NCBI RefSeq assembly: GCF_018860825.1
Contig: NZ_JAHKPZ010000023.1
Location: forward strand, 62,001-126,000
Reading direction: 5' to 3'
DNA from: Lacinutrix sp. C3R15
GTDB taxonomy: Bacteria; Bacteroidota; Bacteroidia; Flavobacteriales; Flavobacteriaceae
DNA length: 64,000 nt
The notes under the pieces: model-generated
What the model saw: only the letters and a program-made list of their open reading frames with translations
Database searches by the model: none
Told to the model about the DNA's origin: nothing
Part shown: in pieces, positions 37,357 to 46,085 of the stretch
Numbering within the stretch: position 1 is the first letter of the stretch
Layout of the letters: each line of letters begins with the position of its first letter
Position numbers and translations under genes: made by a program

Positions 37357-38069
37357 TATCCTTGTTTTGAAACGGTGTAATTAATGTATTTTTTCTTCAT
37401 CCATAAATAGGCAAAACAATCTGCTAAAGGACCAAGTAATCTATTCCAAACACCAAATTTTGCTTGACCAGCAATTCTAGGAAAATGTTGTACAGGAATT
37501 TGTGTAATTTTACCATCTTGCAACAATATCATGGCTGGTAAAAATCTATGTAAACCTTTAAACATTGGTATGCGTTTGGCATATTCGGTTTTTATAACTT
37601 TTAAAGGGCAACCAGTATCATCCATACCATCATGCGTAAAACTTCTTCTAATTCCGTTTGCTATTTTAGAAGACATGTTTTTTACAAAACTATCTTTTCG
37701 TTTAGCACGAACTCCTGTAACTAAATCATAAGTGTCAATATGCTCTAACAGCAAATTAAAATCTTCAGGAGCAGTTTGTAAATCACTATCAATATAACCC
37801 ACAAGTGCTGTGGTAGTATGATCAAATCCAGCTTTAATAGCAGCGCTTAAGCCTCTGTTTTCTTTAAAAGAAATAAAGGAAAACACTGTGTTTCTGTTGC
37901 AAATAGTTTCAATAATTTCCTGACTTTTGTCTTTAGAGCCATCATTAACAAATAGAATTTTTGTAGGTTTTGTGGCTATTTTTGTATAGGAGAGTAATTC
38001 TTTTTCAACACGTAATAAATTATCTTCTTCATTATAAACAGGTACAACTATGGTAAAAGCAAAATTCAT
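37356..38069 (-). CDS. GT2 polyprenyl-phosphate glycosyltransferase (DPM/ArnC-like)
   Basis: Starts at ATG 38067-38069 (MNFAFTIVVPVYNEEDNLL); the longer frame from 38177 has an unlikely leader. About 237 residues. Motifs: VPVYNEE, NDGSKDKS, YIDSDLQTAPED (the DxD-type metal site), and GVRAKRKDSFVKN. Members attach a sugar to dolichyl- or undecaprenyl-phosphate at the membrane. No C-terminal helices are obvious. The overlap with LAB_N and GT39 suggests one pathway. A TACATTTG promoter box lies on the reverse strand at 38090-38097. Confidence 0.88.
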   Translation of the reverse strand: MNFAFTIVVPVYNEEDNLLRVEKELLSYTKIATKPTKILFVNDGSKDKSQEIIETICNRNTVFSFISFKENRGLSAAIKAGFDHTTTALVGYIDSDLQTAPEDFNLLLEHIDTYDLVTGVRAKRKDSFVKNMSSKIANGIRRSFTHDGMDDTGCPLKVIKTEYAKRIPMFKGLHRFLPAMILLQDGKITQIPVQHFPRIAGQAKFGVWNRLLGPLADCFAYLWMKKKYINYTVSKQG

Positions 38070-38254
38070 ATCATGTAAACTTATTAATGCAAATGTATTC
38101 TTTTTTTGGCAATAGAAATTCTTTGTAAAAAAAAATATGTTTCTTTGTAGTATAATACTTTTATATGAACCTTCCATAAAGATCTTTTGATAAAAAAAGA
38201 CCTGACTACATATGGGAGCACCATGTGACCGTTAAAAAAAAATAGAATAGACAC

Positions 38255-39196
38255 ATGAAAATTTTAATAACAGGAGCAGCAGGTTTTATTGGCTCACATA
38301 CAGCAGAACGTTTAAAAGACTTAGGGCATGAAGTTGTTGGTGTAGATAATTTTTCACCATATTATAGTATAGAACTAAAAAAGTTAAATGAAAAAGCCCT
38401 TGCAGAAAAAGGTATTACCATTATAAATAAAGATTTGCGTGATACTGATTTAGCTGAAGTTTTACCAAAAGACATAAACTATATCTTTCATTACGCTGCA
38501 CAGCCAGGAATATCTAAAACATCTACGTTTGAAGATTATTTTAGTAACAATATAATTGCTACTAAAAACCTGATAGATTATGCGCTTACTTTAAGTGATT
38601 TAGAATTGTTTGTAAATATAGGAACTTCTTCTATTTACGGATTAGAGGCTACTTTTCCTGAAAATGTAGCTCCAAAACCAGCTTCGCATTATGGCGTTAC
38701 TAAATTAGCAGCAGAGCAGTTAGTGCTTCAAAAAAGTAGAGAAAAAGTCTTTAAAGCATGTTCTTTGCGCTTATACTCGGTAATTGGACCTCGTGAAAGA
38801 CCAGAGAAAATGTACACCAAGTTAATTGCCTGTGCATATAATAAAGATGCTTTTCCTTTATATAGTGGTAGTGCAACACACTTGCGTAGCTTTACCTATG
38901 TAGGTGATATTGTAGATGGCGTTGTGGCTGTTGTTACTAATGAAGAAAAAGTAGATGGTGAAATTATTAATCTTGGTACAGAGGTAGAACATACTACACA
39001 AGAAGGTATTGAGGCTGTTGAAAAAGTAATAGGAAAATCTATTACTATAGATCATGTAGAAGCTAGAGTAGGAGACCAATTACGTACAAAAGCAAATATT
39101 GATAAGGCTAAAAAGTTACTAAATTACAATCCGAAAACTACCTTGTTAGAAGGTGTAGAATCTCAGGTGAATTGGTATAAAGAGAATTTTTTATAG
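38255..39196 (+). CDS. NAD-dependent epimerase/dehydratase (UDP-sugar epimerase-like)
   Basis: A 313-residue short-chain dehydrogenase-type protein. NAD-binding ILITGAAGFIGSHTAERL, the active-site Ser in GTSSIYG and the Tyr/Lys pair in HYGVTKLAAEQL are present. It resembles UDP-glucuronate 4-epimerases and GalE. It diverges from the GT2-LAB_N-GT39 operon and may supply its sugar; the product is not proven. Confidence 0.9.
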   Translation: MKILITGAAGFIGSHTAERLKDLGHEVVGVDNFSPYYSIELKKLNEKALAEKGITIINKDLRDTDLAEVLPKDINYIFHYAAQPGISKTSTFEDYFSNNIIATKNLIDYALTLSDLELFVNIGTSSIYGLEATFPENVAPKPASHYGVTKLAAEQLVLQKSREKVFKACSLRLYSVIGPRERPEKMYTKLIACAYNKDAFPLYSGSATHLRSFTYVGDIVDGVVAVVTNEEKVDGEIINLGTEVEHTTQEGIEAVEKVIGKSITIDHVEARVGDQLRTKANIDKAKKLLNYNPKTTLLEGVESQVNWYKENFL

Positions 39197-39245
39197 AATT
39201 TTGTTTTAGAGCTATTTCTATGTAAATCGTTCTATATTTTATTAT

Positions 39246-39281
39246 AAAAAAAAGCACTGTTTTTAAAACAGTGCTTTTTTG
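39246..39281. terminator. Bidirectional terminator
   Basis: GCACTGTTTT (39254-39263) and AAAACAGTGC (39265-39274), flanked by A and T runs, lie between the convergent epimerase and kinase genes. Confidence 0.88.
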
Positions 39282-39308
39282 TTTACTTAACTTTTAAAGG
39301 TTTATTTA

Positions 39309-40304
39309 TTAAGTATCTGTTTTAGTCGTGCCTTTCATTATTAATGTATATGCTAATTGTAGTAAGTTTTCTTTTTCTTTTAGAGATCGTGTAATAGGTA
39401 GTTGCGCCAAACCAATTAAGCGACGCATAATTTCTATACCTGTAACTTGTTCTAAAAGTATGGCGTTTATAGTACTTGGGTAGCTTTTTTTAATAAAAGC
39501 AAGTGCACTTTTATTCTGTAATATTAAAATAGAATGCGCTGCAAGAACACCAAGATCAAACTCTTTAAAACCTAAAAAACTAAACTCTGGATCAATACTA
39601 TATATTTGATTGTTTTTTGTCATCCAGCTTCCAGGATAAAAATCACCATGTATTAAGGTGGTGCCTTCAGATAGATATTGACTTCCAATCTCCTTAATTT
39701 TCTGTTTTAGTACTGCATCTTTTTTATAAGGTAAAGAAAGCGTTTCTAATCCTGCTTGTATTTCATTTAAAGAAAAACCATTGTTTTCTATAAATGGTAG
39801 TTCAAAAATATGTTGGTAATTTAATAAGCGTAATTCTTTATTTTCCGGATAGTCTTTAGGTGCCTTTGCGTTATGAATATTAGCAACAATTTGAACCAGT
39901 AATTCCAGTTGCTTTGTTTCTAATGTTCTAGTATTATATAAATAAGTCATGTCTTCACATGCGCCTAAATCTTCAAGAATTAGTAAATGGTTTTCGGCAT
40001 TATATTTTAAAACCTTAGGAAAATGTTTGTTTAGTAACGCATTGCTAGAAATGGTTTTGTAAAATTGATATTCCACATCAATACGCTTTATTGGTGCTTC
40101 AATATCTTTATACTTTTGTACAAACGGTCGCGATTGTTTTGCAATAAAAGAACGCATATTGGTTTCAATACGCAAAACCACATTCATATTACCTTCACCA
40201 GGTTTGGTAATATTTATTATGTATTCATTGGTAGTATTAAAAAAATTAATTTCTTGTAATAATTTTTTAATATCCTCCTTAGGAGTTTGTAGGTCAATAA
40301 ACAT
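39309..40304 (-). CDS. MTR-kinase-like phosphotransferase
   Basis: A 331-residue kinase-like protein. GEGNMNVVLRI and FIAKQSRPFVQKY in the N-lobe, the catalytic loop IHGDFYPGSWM (Asp, with Ser where aminoglycoside kinases have Asn) and SIDPEFSFLGFKEFDLG closely follow the pattern of S-methyl-5-thioribose kinase (MtnK), whose loop is also HGDxxxGS. It therefore probably phosphorylates a ribose-type sugar. Its partner 12 bases upstream is a nucleoside hydrolase, which releases such sugars. The methionine-salvage role itself is unproven. Confidence 0.75.
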   Translation of the reverse strand: MFIDLQTPKEDIKKLLQEINFFNTTNEYIINITKPGEGNMNVVLRIETNMRSFIAKQSRPFVQKYKDIEAPIKRIDVEYQFYKTISSNALLNKHFPKVLKYNAENHLLILEDLGACEDMTYLYNTRTLETKQLELLVQIVANIHNAKAPKDYPENKELRLLNYQHIFELPFIENNGFSLNEIQAGLETLSLPYKKDAVLKQKIKEIGSQYLSEGTTLIHGDFYPGSWMTKNNQIYSIDPEFSFLGFKEFDLGVLAAHSILILQNKSALAFIKKSYPSTINAILLEQVTGIEIMRRLIGLAQLPITRSLKEKENLLQLAYTLIMKGTTKTDT

Positions 40305-40316
40305 AAAAGTGTGTAA

Positions 40317-41276
40317 TTATAGGTTTTTTAAAGTATTCCAGAAATGCGTTGTCATTGCATTTACATCTATTTTAGTGTGTATACCAATGCTACGTTGTGT
40401 GTTTTCAGGTGGAGTTAAAAAATAATTTATGGTAGATAATTCTGGATGCGCTAAGGCTTCAATTATAGCAACATCCCACATAATCCATTTTTCTTTTTCA
40501 GGATCTTCTTTAGTCCACCAACGAGCGTATGTTTCCCATCTGTTTACTAAATAACTAGCTATCCCTTTTTTGTTTTTTAAATGGCTATCTACTTCTTGTT
40601 TTGTAAATACTAAATGCTGACTTGTGGTAGCTGTCATTACATTAAAATCTAACGTTTTGGTATTGAGTAAAACTTCAACAGCAATAGGGTCATTGCCAGA
40701 ATTAAATTCTTTTTTATTATATACATTGGTGTTAGGAGTGTGCCAAAAGCCTAGATAATGTACTTTTATTTTAGAAATTATCGAAGGGTCTTCTAAAATA
40801 GCAGAAGCAACATTAGTGCATGCGCCTAAAATAACCACATGTAATTTTTCATTGTGTTTCATTTTATGCGCTGTTTCTATGATAAATTGAGAAGCTTCAG
40901 AAGACATTGGTTTATCATATTCTTTTAAAGGTGTATTACTTCCTAACGGAAGTGCAATTCCTTTAACATGCATCAATTGTATGATTTCTTCATTAATTTT
41001 CTGGCTTTCTAGTACTGTGTTTTCAGAAGCTAATGGAGACGTGTGAAATTGTGCTGAGTTTATTGCTAGTAGATTAAATGCAGGTTCTAAAATAGCGCTT
41101 ACAATAGCGTATAAATCATCTACTTCATTTGCAGTATCTGCATCAATAATTAAATTTAATTTGTTGGTTTCTTGTGCTTTTACAGAAAGACAACAAAAAA
41201 GAAAAAGAACACTAAAAAAGAAAAAGCTTCCTTTTTTTAATAGTCTGCTTCGGTTTAAAAACTTGTAAAAAATCAT
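40317..41276 (-). CDS. Exported nucleoside hydrolase
   Basis: A 319-residue protein with an N-terminal signal peptide (hydrophobic SFFFFSVLFLFCCLSVKAQ) and the calcium-binding Asp cluster IIDADTANEVDDLYA of inosine-uridine-type hydrolases. It should split nucleosides into base and ribose in the periplasm. It is 12 bases upstream of the MTR-kinase-like gene. The ATG at 41276 gives the positively charged signal N terminus. Substrate preference unknown. Confidence 0.85.
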   Translation of the reverse strand: MIFYKFLNRSRLLKKGSFFFFSVLFLFCCLSVKAQETNKLNLIIDADTANEVDDLYAIVSAILEPAFNLLAINSAQFHTSPLASENTVLESQKINEEIIQLMHVKGIALPLGSNTPLKEYDKPMSSEASQFIIETAHKMKHNEKLHVVILGACTNVASAILEDPSIISKIKVHYLGFWHTPNTNVYNKKEFNSGNDPIAVEVLLNTKTLDFNVMTATTSQHLVFTKQEVDSHLKNKKGIASYLVNRWETYARWWTKEDPEKEKWIMWDVAIIEALAHPELSTINYFLTPPENTQRSIGIHTKIDVNAMTTHFWNTLKNL

Positions 41277-41289
41277 AAAAATAGTCTAA

Positions 41290-41369
41290 GTGCTTTTATG
41301 GTGTTGGTTAATTAAAGGGTATGTGTGTTTAAAATACTAGTAACGTTTATACTAGGGAAGTAAAAGCAC
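41290..41369. repeat. Nested inverted repeats upstream of the hydrolase operon
   Basis: GTGCTTTTA (41290-41298) and TAAAAGCAC (41361-41369) flank an inner CTAGTA/TACTAG pair (41337-41342 with 41350-41355). They may be a regulatory or termination structure in the 205-base gap; no T run follows. Confidence 0.35.
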
Positions 41370-41481
41370 ATGAAAAGTATGAGTCGTAAAAACTACAGTT
41401 TATTACTAATAAAGAAATGTTTTTTTATAAAGAATACTGCTTTTATAACGAATAGTAATTTTAAACCTATAGTAAACGGTT

Positions 41482-42555
41482 TTATTTTAATGCTAATAAA
41501 TAATCTGCAGCCGCAAAAGGAGTGGTTTTGTTTTCTTCAATAAGTTGCAATTGTTTTTGTAAAGCATCCTTAATTTTAGCATCATTAAAAAAGGAACTTT
41601 TTAATTGCTCTTCAATGGTTTGAATGAGCCAAAACTTATTCTGTTCGTTTCGGTTGTGGTTTAAGTAGTTGTTTTTGGTAGTAATTTTAATATAGTCTTG
41701 AATTATTTTCCAGATACTATCAATTCCTTGGTTATGTAAAGCACTGCATAAAGTTACTTTTGGTTGCCAGGAAGAATCTTTTTCAGGATAGAGGTGCAGC
41801 GCTCTGTTAAATTCTACTTTAGCAAGTTTTGCACTTTTAGCATTTTCACCATCTGCTTTATTAATAGCAATGGCATCTGCCATTTCAATAATACCTCGTT
41901 TTATACCCTGTAACTCATCTCCTGCACCTGCAAGTTTTAGCAGTAAAAAGAAATCTACCATACTGTGTACCGCAGTTTCGCTTTGGCCAACACCAACCGT
42001 TTCAATAATAATAGTATCAAAACCAGCAGCTTCACAAAGAATAATAGTTTCACGTGTTTTTCTGGCAACTCCACCAAGAGATTCTCCAGAAGGAGAGGGT
42101 CTTATAAAGGCATTTTTGTCTTTTACCAAGTCTTCCATTCTGGTTTTGTCTCCAAGAATACTTCCTTTGGTTAATGAGCTACTTGGGTCAATTGCTAATA
42201 CGGCAACTTTCTTTCCTTGAGCAGTTAAATAAGATCCAAAAGCTTCAATAAAAGTGCTTTTTCCAACTCCAGGAACTCCAGTAATACCAATGCGAATAGA
42301 TTTGTTAGCATGTGGTAAACAAGCTTTAATTATGGTGTTTGCTTTTTCTAAATGTGAGGTGTTTTTACTCTCAACTAAAGTAATAGCTCTACTTAAAGCG
42401 GTAATGTTTCCTTTTAAAATTTGCGAAACTAAATCTGCAGCACTTGGTTGTGCTTTACGTTTTTGTTTAATTTTATTTATAGAACTAGCATTGGTGATTT
42501 CACTTTGTGAAACCCCTTCTTGTTCTTGTAATGCAGATTTTTTTTGTTTTGCCAA
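41482..42555 (-). CDS. meaB: Methylmalonyl-CoA mutase-associated GTPase MeaB
   Basis: The G-protein chaperone (ArgK family) that loads and protects the B12 cofactor of methylmalonyl-CoA mutase. The 357 residues contain the P-loop GITGVPGVGKSTF, DPSSSLTKGSILGDKTRM, ETVGVGQSE (switch) and NKADG. An N-terminal Lys/Gln-rich tail of about 40 residues is unusual but not disruptive. The mutase genes are outside the window; the cobalamin adenosyltransferase at 60173 is in the same pathway. Confidence 0.93.
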   Translation of the reverse strand: MAKQKKSALQEQEGVSQSEITNASSINKIKQKRKAQPSAADLVSQILKGNITALSRAITLVESKNTSHLEKANTIIKACLPHANKSIRIGITGVPGVGKSTFIEAFGSYLTAQGKKVAVLAIDPSSSLTKGSILGDKTRMEDLVKDKNAFIRPSPSGESLGGVARKTRETIILCEAAGFDTIIIETVGVGQSETAVHSMVDFFLLLKLAGAGDELQGIKRGIIEMADAIAINKADGENAKSAKLAKVEFNRALHLYPEKDSSWQPKVTLCSALHNQGIDSIWKIIQDYIKITTKNNYLNHNRNEQNKFWLIQTIEEQLKSSFFNDAKIKDALQKQLQLIEENKTTPFAAADYLLALK

Positions 42556-42659
42556 TATTGTTTTTTTTAATTGCTAAAATAAAATGTTTTTGGCTTTTGT
42601 ATCAATTTATAACTAATTATTTCAATGGTAGCTGCGCAGTTGTATACTGTGAAGTAAAC

Positions 42660-43214
42660 TTATTTCAATGGCACCACAACCATTGTGTCATCCCAAGCCA
42701 TTGTTAAAGACAGGTTGTCTGTAGAATTGTCAAAACCAATAGTAAATTGCTCTACATTAGTATCAATTTTTTTAACAGGTACGCTAATGTTTACAACATC
42801 AAATTCTGGAACACGCATAGGTTTCATCTCCATGTCTACTCCCCAAGGATATTGTTTTGAGTTAAACATTACATTCCACGCTGTATCATTAGGTATGGTC
42901 CAAATAGTATATTTTCCTGCAGGAAGCGAATCTTTGCCTATTTTTAAGGATTTATTAGTTTCAAAAGTAGTCGCTTCATTTGCTCCTGTACGCCAAACTT
43001 GATTATAAGGTACTAGTGCTCCAAAAATTTCACGATTTCTTTTAGATGGTCTGTTGTAAAAAACACGTAGCTTAATATCTTCTACCTGAAAACTCACTGT
43101 TTTTTCAGGGCTTAATTTTTTGCTAAATAAACCATCGTTTTTATATGAATATATAGAAACTGCAACCAATGCAATAGCTAATATGCCTATAAGCCACTTT
43201 AAAAACCTATTCAT
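42660..43214 (-). CDS. DUF2911 membrane-anchored protein
   Basis: A 184-residue protein with one N-terminal transmembrane helix (about 7-23) and a DUF2911 domain: ALVPYNQVWRTGANEATTF, LPAGKYTIWTIPNDTAWNVMF, and a beta-rich end. The domain is an immunoglobulin-like envelope protein of unknown role. It is the closest local comparison for the FPGNDW repeat protein at 54628-55353. Confidence 0.88.
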   Translation of the reverse strand: MNRFLKWLIGILAIALVAVSIYSYKNDGLFSKKLSPEKTVSFQVEDIKLRVFYNRPSKRNREIFGALVPYNQVWRTGANEATTFETNKSLKIGKDSLPAGKYTIWTIPNDTAWNVMFNSKQYPWGVDMEMKPMRVPEFDVVNISVPVKKIDTNVEQFTIGFDNSTDNLSLTMAWDDTMVVVPLK

Positions 43215-43388
43215 TTTTATTTGTTTGTTTTAAATAAATTAACCGTGTAAAGATACTTTAAAGTAAGCATCTTTAAAAAGCTAAGGCGGTTTTCTTAACA
43301 TATTTTTAAAAAAATAGTATCTTTTTTGCAACACAATCATTTTTTAATCGTCTTTAAATTAAACCAACCTAAAACAAAAGATAAAAGC

Positions 43389-43940
43389 GTGTTTCAAACA
43401 GAAATCATTGAAAAATGCAAACAGAACAATCGGCTAGCACAAATGCAGTTGTACAACCAGTATTGCAATGGTATGTATATTGTTGCGCATCGATTTGTAA
43501 AGGATGCAGCAGCGGCAGAAGATGTAGTGCAAGAGGCTTTTATTAAAGCGTTTGCTAAACTACATCAATACAAGGCAGAAGTTACTTTTGGAGCTTGGTT
43601 AAAACGCATTGTTGTTAATAAGAGTATTGATTATATAAAATCTAAAAAGCAACAAATTATTGCTTTAGAAGAAGTGCACTTAAAAGTAATTGATACTCCA
43701 AACGACGACAAATGGTTAGTAGATGATGCAATTACCATTACAGAAGTTAAAAACGCTATTAATACTTTATCCGATAAATATAGATATGTAGTAATGCTTT
43801 TTTTAATGGAAGGTTATGATCATCAGGAAATTTCTGAAATATTAAACATATCACAAGTTGCATCTAGAACGCAATTATCTAGAGGAAAACAAAAATTGCA
43901 AGAATTATTAAAACACAAAAAAGATGGCACAAGATATTAG
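43389..43940 (+). CDS. ECF-type RNA polymerase sigma factor
   Basis: A sigma-70 family regulator of about 183 residues from GTG 43389 (VFQTEIIEKCKQNNRLAQ); a TTG at 43326 would add 21 residues. Region 2 is QMQLYNQYCNGMYIVAHRF with DVVQEAFIKAFAKL; region 4 is NTLSDKYRYVVMLFLMEGYDHQEIS with helix-turn-helix SQVASRTQLSRGKQKL. The next gene, a probable anti-sigma factor, overlaps by 17 bases. Start choice is uncertain. Confidence 0.88.
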   Translation: MFQTEIIEKCKQNNRLAQMQLYNQYCNGMYIVAHRFVKDAAAAEDVVQEAFIKAFAKLHQYKAEVTFGAWLKRIVVNKSIDYIKSKKQQIIALEEVHLKVIDTPNDDKWLVDDAITITEVKNAINTLSDKYRYVVMLFLMEGYDHQEISEILNISQVASRTQLSRGKQKLQELLKHKKDGTRY

Positions 43941-44487
43941 AGATTTATTAAAGCAAGATTTGCAAGAGCAAAACACTAAAATGCCAGAAAATCATGAAGC
44001 CAGATTTCTAGATAAACTAAACAAGGCTTTACCAGAAAAGCAAAAACCAAACTATTATTGGTTGCAAATAGCAGCAAGTGTTGCTGTGTTTGTTGGTTTA
44101 AGTTTTGGTGTCTATACGTATTTTAATACTCCTTTGGTACAAGTACCAACTACTACAAAAACGGTAGTTGCTACTAAAACTTTAGGAGATGTCTCGCCAG
44201 ATTTAAAAAAGGTAGAAGATTATTATTTAGCAAATATAAATCTTGAACTATCAAAAGTAAAATTAACACCAGAAAACAAAGAAATGTTTGATGGCTACGT
44301 ACAGCGATTAGAAGATTTAAAAAAAGAATACAACAAATTATCTGTAGAGTTAACCCAAGATGGGCCAACAGAGCAAACCATTAATGCGCTTATTGATAAT
44401 TTAAAATTTAGATTAAACTTATTACACAGATTAAAAGAACAATTAAAAACATTAAGTACGCTAGATACCAATCAAGACGTAATTTAA
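43924..44487 (+). CDS. Putative anti-sigma factor (single-pass membrane protein)
   Basis: A 187-residue protein with a soluble N-terminal helical part (1-40), a transmembrane segment (about 47-66, LQIAASVAVFVGLSFGVYTYF) and a periplasmic coiled-coil tail rich in Leu/Lys/Glu. It overlaps the ECF sigma gene by 17 bases, the usual arrangement for a cognate anti-sigma factor. No specific anti-sigma motif such as a zinc HxxxCxxC is seen, so this call rests on context. Confidence 0.65.
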   Translation: MAQDIRDLLKQDLQEQNTKMPENHEARFLDKLNKALPEKQKPNYYWLQIAASVAVFVGLSFGVYTYFNTPLVQVPTTTKTVVATKTLGDVSPDLKKVEDYYLANINLELSKVKLTPENKEMFDGYVQRLEDLKKEYNKLSVELTQDGPTEQTINALIDNLKFRLNLLHRLKEQLKTLSTLDTNQDVI

Positions 44488-44499
44488 AAACATATAAAA

Positions 44500-46005
44500 A
44501 TGAACACTATAAAAATAACAATACTTCTGTTTTTTGTAACTATAAGTAGTACAGCACAACAAAAACTAGAAAAAACAGCAAAGTCTATACATGTAGATAA
44601 AAATGCTACAATAGCTATAAATACAAGCCATACCAATGTTGAAATAGAAACATGGAATAAAGATATTATTGAAATAGAAGCTTATATAGAAAGCGATCAG
44701 TTATCTAAAGAAGCATTGCAAAAAGTTTATGACGCTTGGCAAGTACAAGTAGATGGTACTAAGCAATTGGTAACTATAAATACAGAGGAGTCTTTAAACT
44801 CTTGGTCTAATGAAGGTATTGCTCTTTTTGATGATAACTCCTTAGAGGCGCTTAAAGAATTAGAATTTAAATTAGCAGACTTGCCAGTAATGCCTTTGGT
44901 TGAAGGGATTATGGAATCTTTAAATATTAAGGATATGCCAAAAATGCCAAACCTTCCAGAATTGCCAGAAGGAATGACTAACTTTAATTTTGATTATGAA
45001 AAGTACCAGGAAGAAGGGGAGGATTATTTAGAAAAATGGAGCCAGGAATACGAAGACAAATACGGAAAATCATATTCTAATAAAATGGAAAATTGGGCTA
45101 AAAATTTTGATGAAGAAGATTGGAAAGATTATGAAAAGAAAATGGAAGCTTGGGGAGAAAAATTTGGTAACAATTTTGAAGAACAGTTTGGCGATGAATT
45201 GGAACAACGAATGGAAGAATGGGGAGAAGCCTTTGGTGAAAGTTTTGAAAAAAAGATGGAAGCTTGGGCCGAAAACCTTGAAAAATCTATAGAAGAAAGT
45301 GACTTTGAAGAAAATGTAGAAGCTTGGGGAGAAGCATTAGGAAGGCGTATTGAAGAATCTTTAGAGCGCTCTTTAGGTGAAGAATCAAACCATGAGAATG
45401 CTACAGAAGATGCGTTTTCTGCTTATAGAACATCAAACTTAAAAGTAAAAAAGATTATTAAAATTAAAATGCCTAAAAATGCCAAACTAAAAATGAATGT
45501 AAGACATGGTGCACTTATTCTTACATCTTCAATACACAATGCCAAGGCAGATATTTCACACTCTAAAGTAGTAATGCAAAGTATTGATGGAAGCCAGTCT
45601 TCCATCAATATTTCTTATTCACCGGTAACAATTGTTAACTGGAATGCAGGCGAATTAAAACTAAATTATGTAGATCAGGCAAAAATAGAAAAAGCAAATA
45701 GCTTAGTGTTAAGTGCAAACTCTTCAAATGTTACTATAAATACTGTTTCTAGTACGGCAGTTATTGATGGTAGTTTTGGTGATTTGGTTATTGGTAATAT
45801 CTCTAATGATTTTAAAAATATTAGTCTCATGTTAGAAAACAGCGAAGCTAATGTAAAACTGCCTCAAGCAGATTATAACTTGTTTTATAAAGGCACAAAA
45901 TCTTTATTTAATAACAAAAGTACTTCTAGTAAAACAGTAAATAGTGATAGTAACAAAACCATAGTGATTAATGCAAAATATAGTAATGTGGTAATAAAAA
46001 AATAA
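44500..46005 (+). CDS. Exported protein with acidic Trp-rich repeats and beta-helix-like end
   Basis: A 501-residue protein with signal peptide MNTIKITILLFFVTISSTAQ. Residues about 25-100 and 300-501 look like the DUF4097-type beta-helix adhesins that follow ECF sigma/anti-sigma pairs in flavobacteria (many short strands with I/V-x-I and N-rich turns). In between (about 165-290) is a strongly acidic stretch with repeated ME-[NAE]-W-[GA] units (MENWAKNF, MEAWGEKF, MEEWGEAF, MEAWAENL, VEAWGEAL). It starts 12 bases after the anti-sigma gene and is probably the regulated surface product. Confidence 0.6.
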   Translation: MNTIKITILLFFVTISSTAQQKLEKTAKSIHVDKNATIAINTSHTNVEIETWNKDIIEIEAYIESDQLSKEALQKVYDAWQVQVDGTKQLVTINTEESLNSWSNEGIALFDDNSLEALKELEFKLADLPVMPLVEGIMESLNIKDMPKMPNLPELPEGMTNFNFDYEKYQEEGEDYLEKWSQEYEDKYGKSYSNKMENWAKNFDEEDWKDYEKKMEAWGEKFGNNFEEQFGDELEQRMEEWGEAFGESFEKKMEAWAENLEKSIEESDFEENVEAWGEALGRRIEESLERSLGEESNHENATEDAFSAYRTSNLKVKKIIKIKMPKNAKLKMNVRHGALILTSSIHNAKADISHSKVVMQSIDGSQSSINISYSPVTIVNWNAGELKLNYVDQAKIEKANSLVLSANSSNVTINTVSSTAVIDGSFGDLVIGNISNDFKNISLMLENSEANVKLPQADYNLFYKGTKSLFNNKSTSSKTVNSDSNKTIVINAKYSNVVIKK

Positions 46006-46085
46006 GTGTATTTATGCTAAAGACAAACAGTATAGATTTCAAGTTTTATACATTTATGCTTACTTTTGAAAGAAACTAATTTCTA

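Noticed and set aside
40065-40425. Small plus-strand ORFs over the kinase/hydrolase junction
   Set aside because: Antisense to two clear genes, with no recognisable domain or start context.
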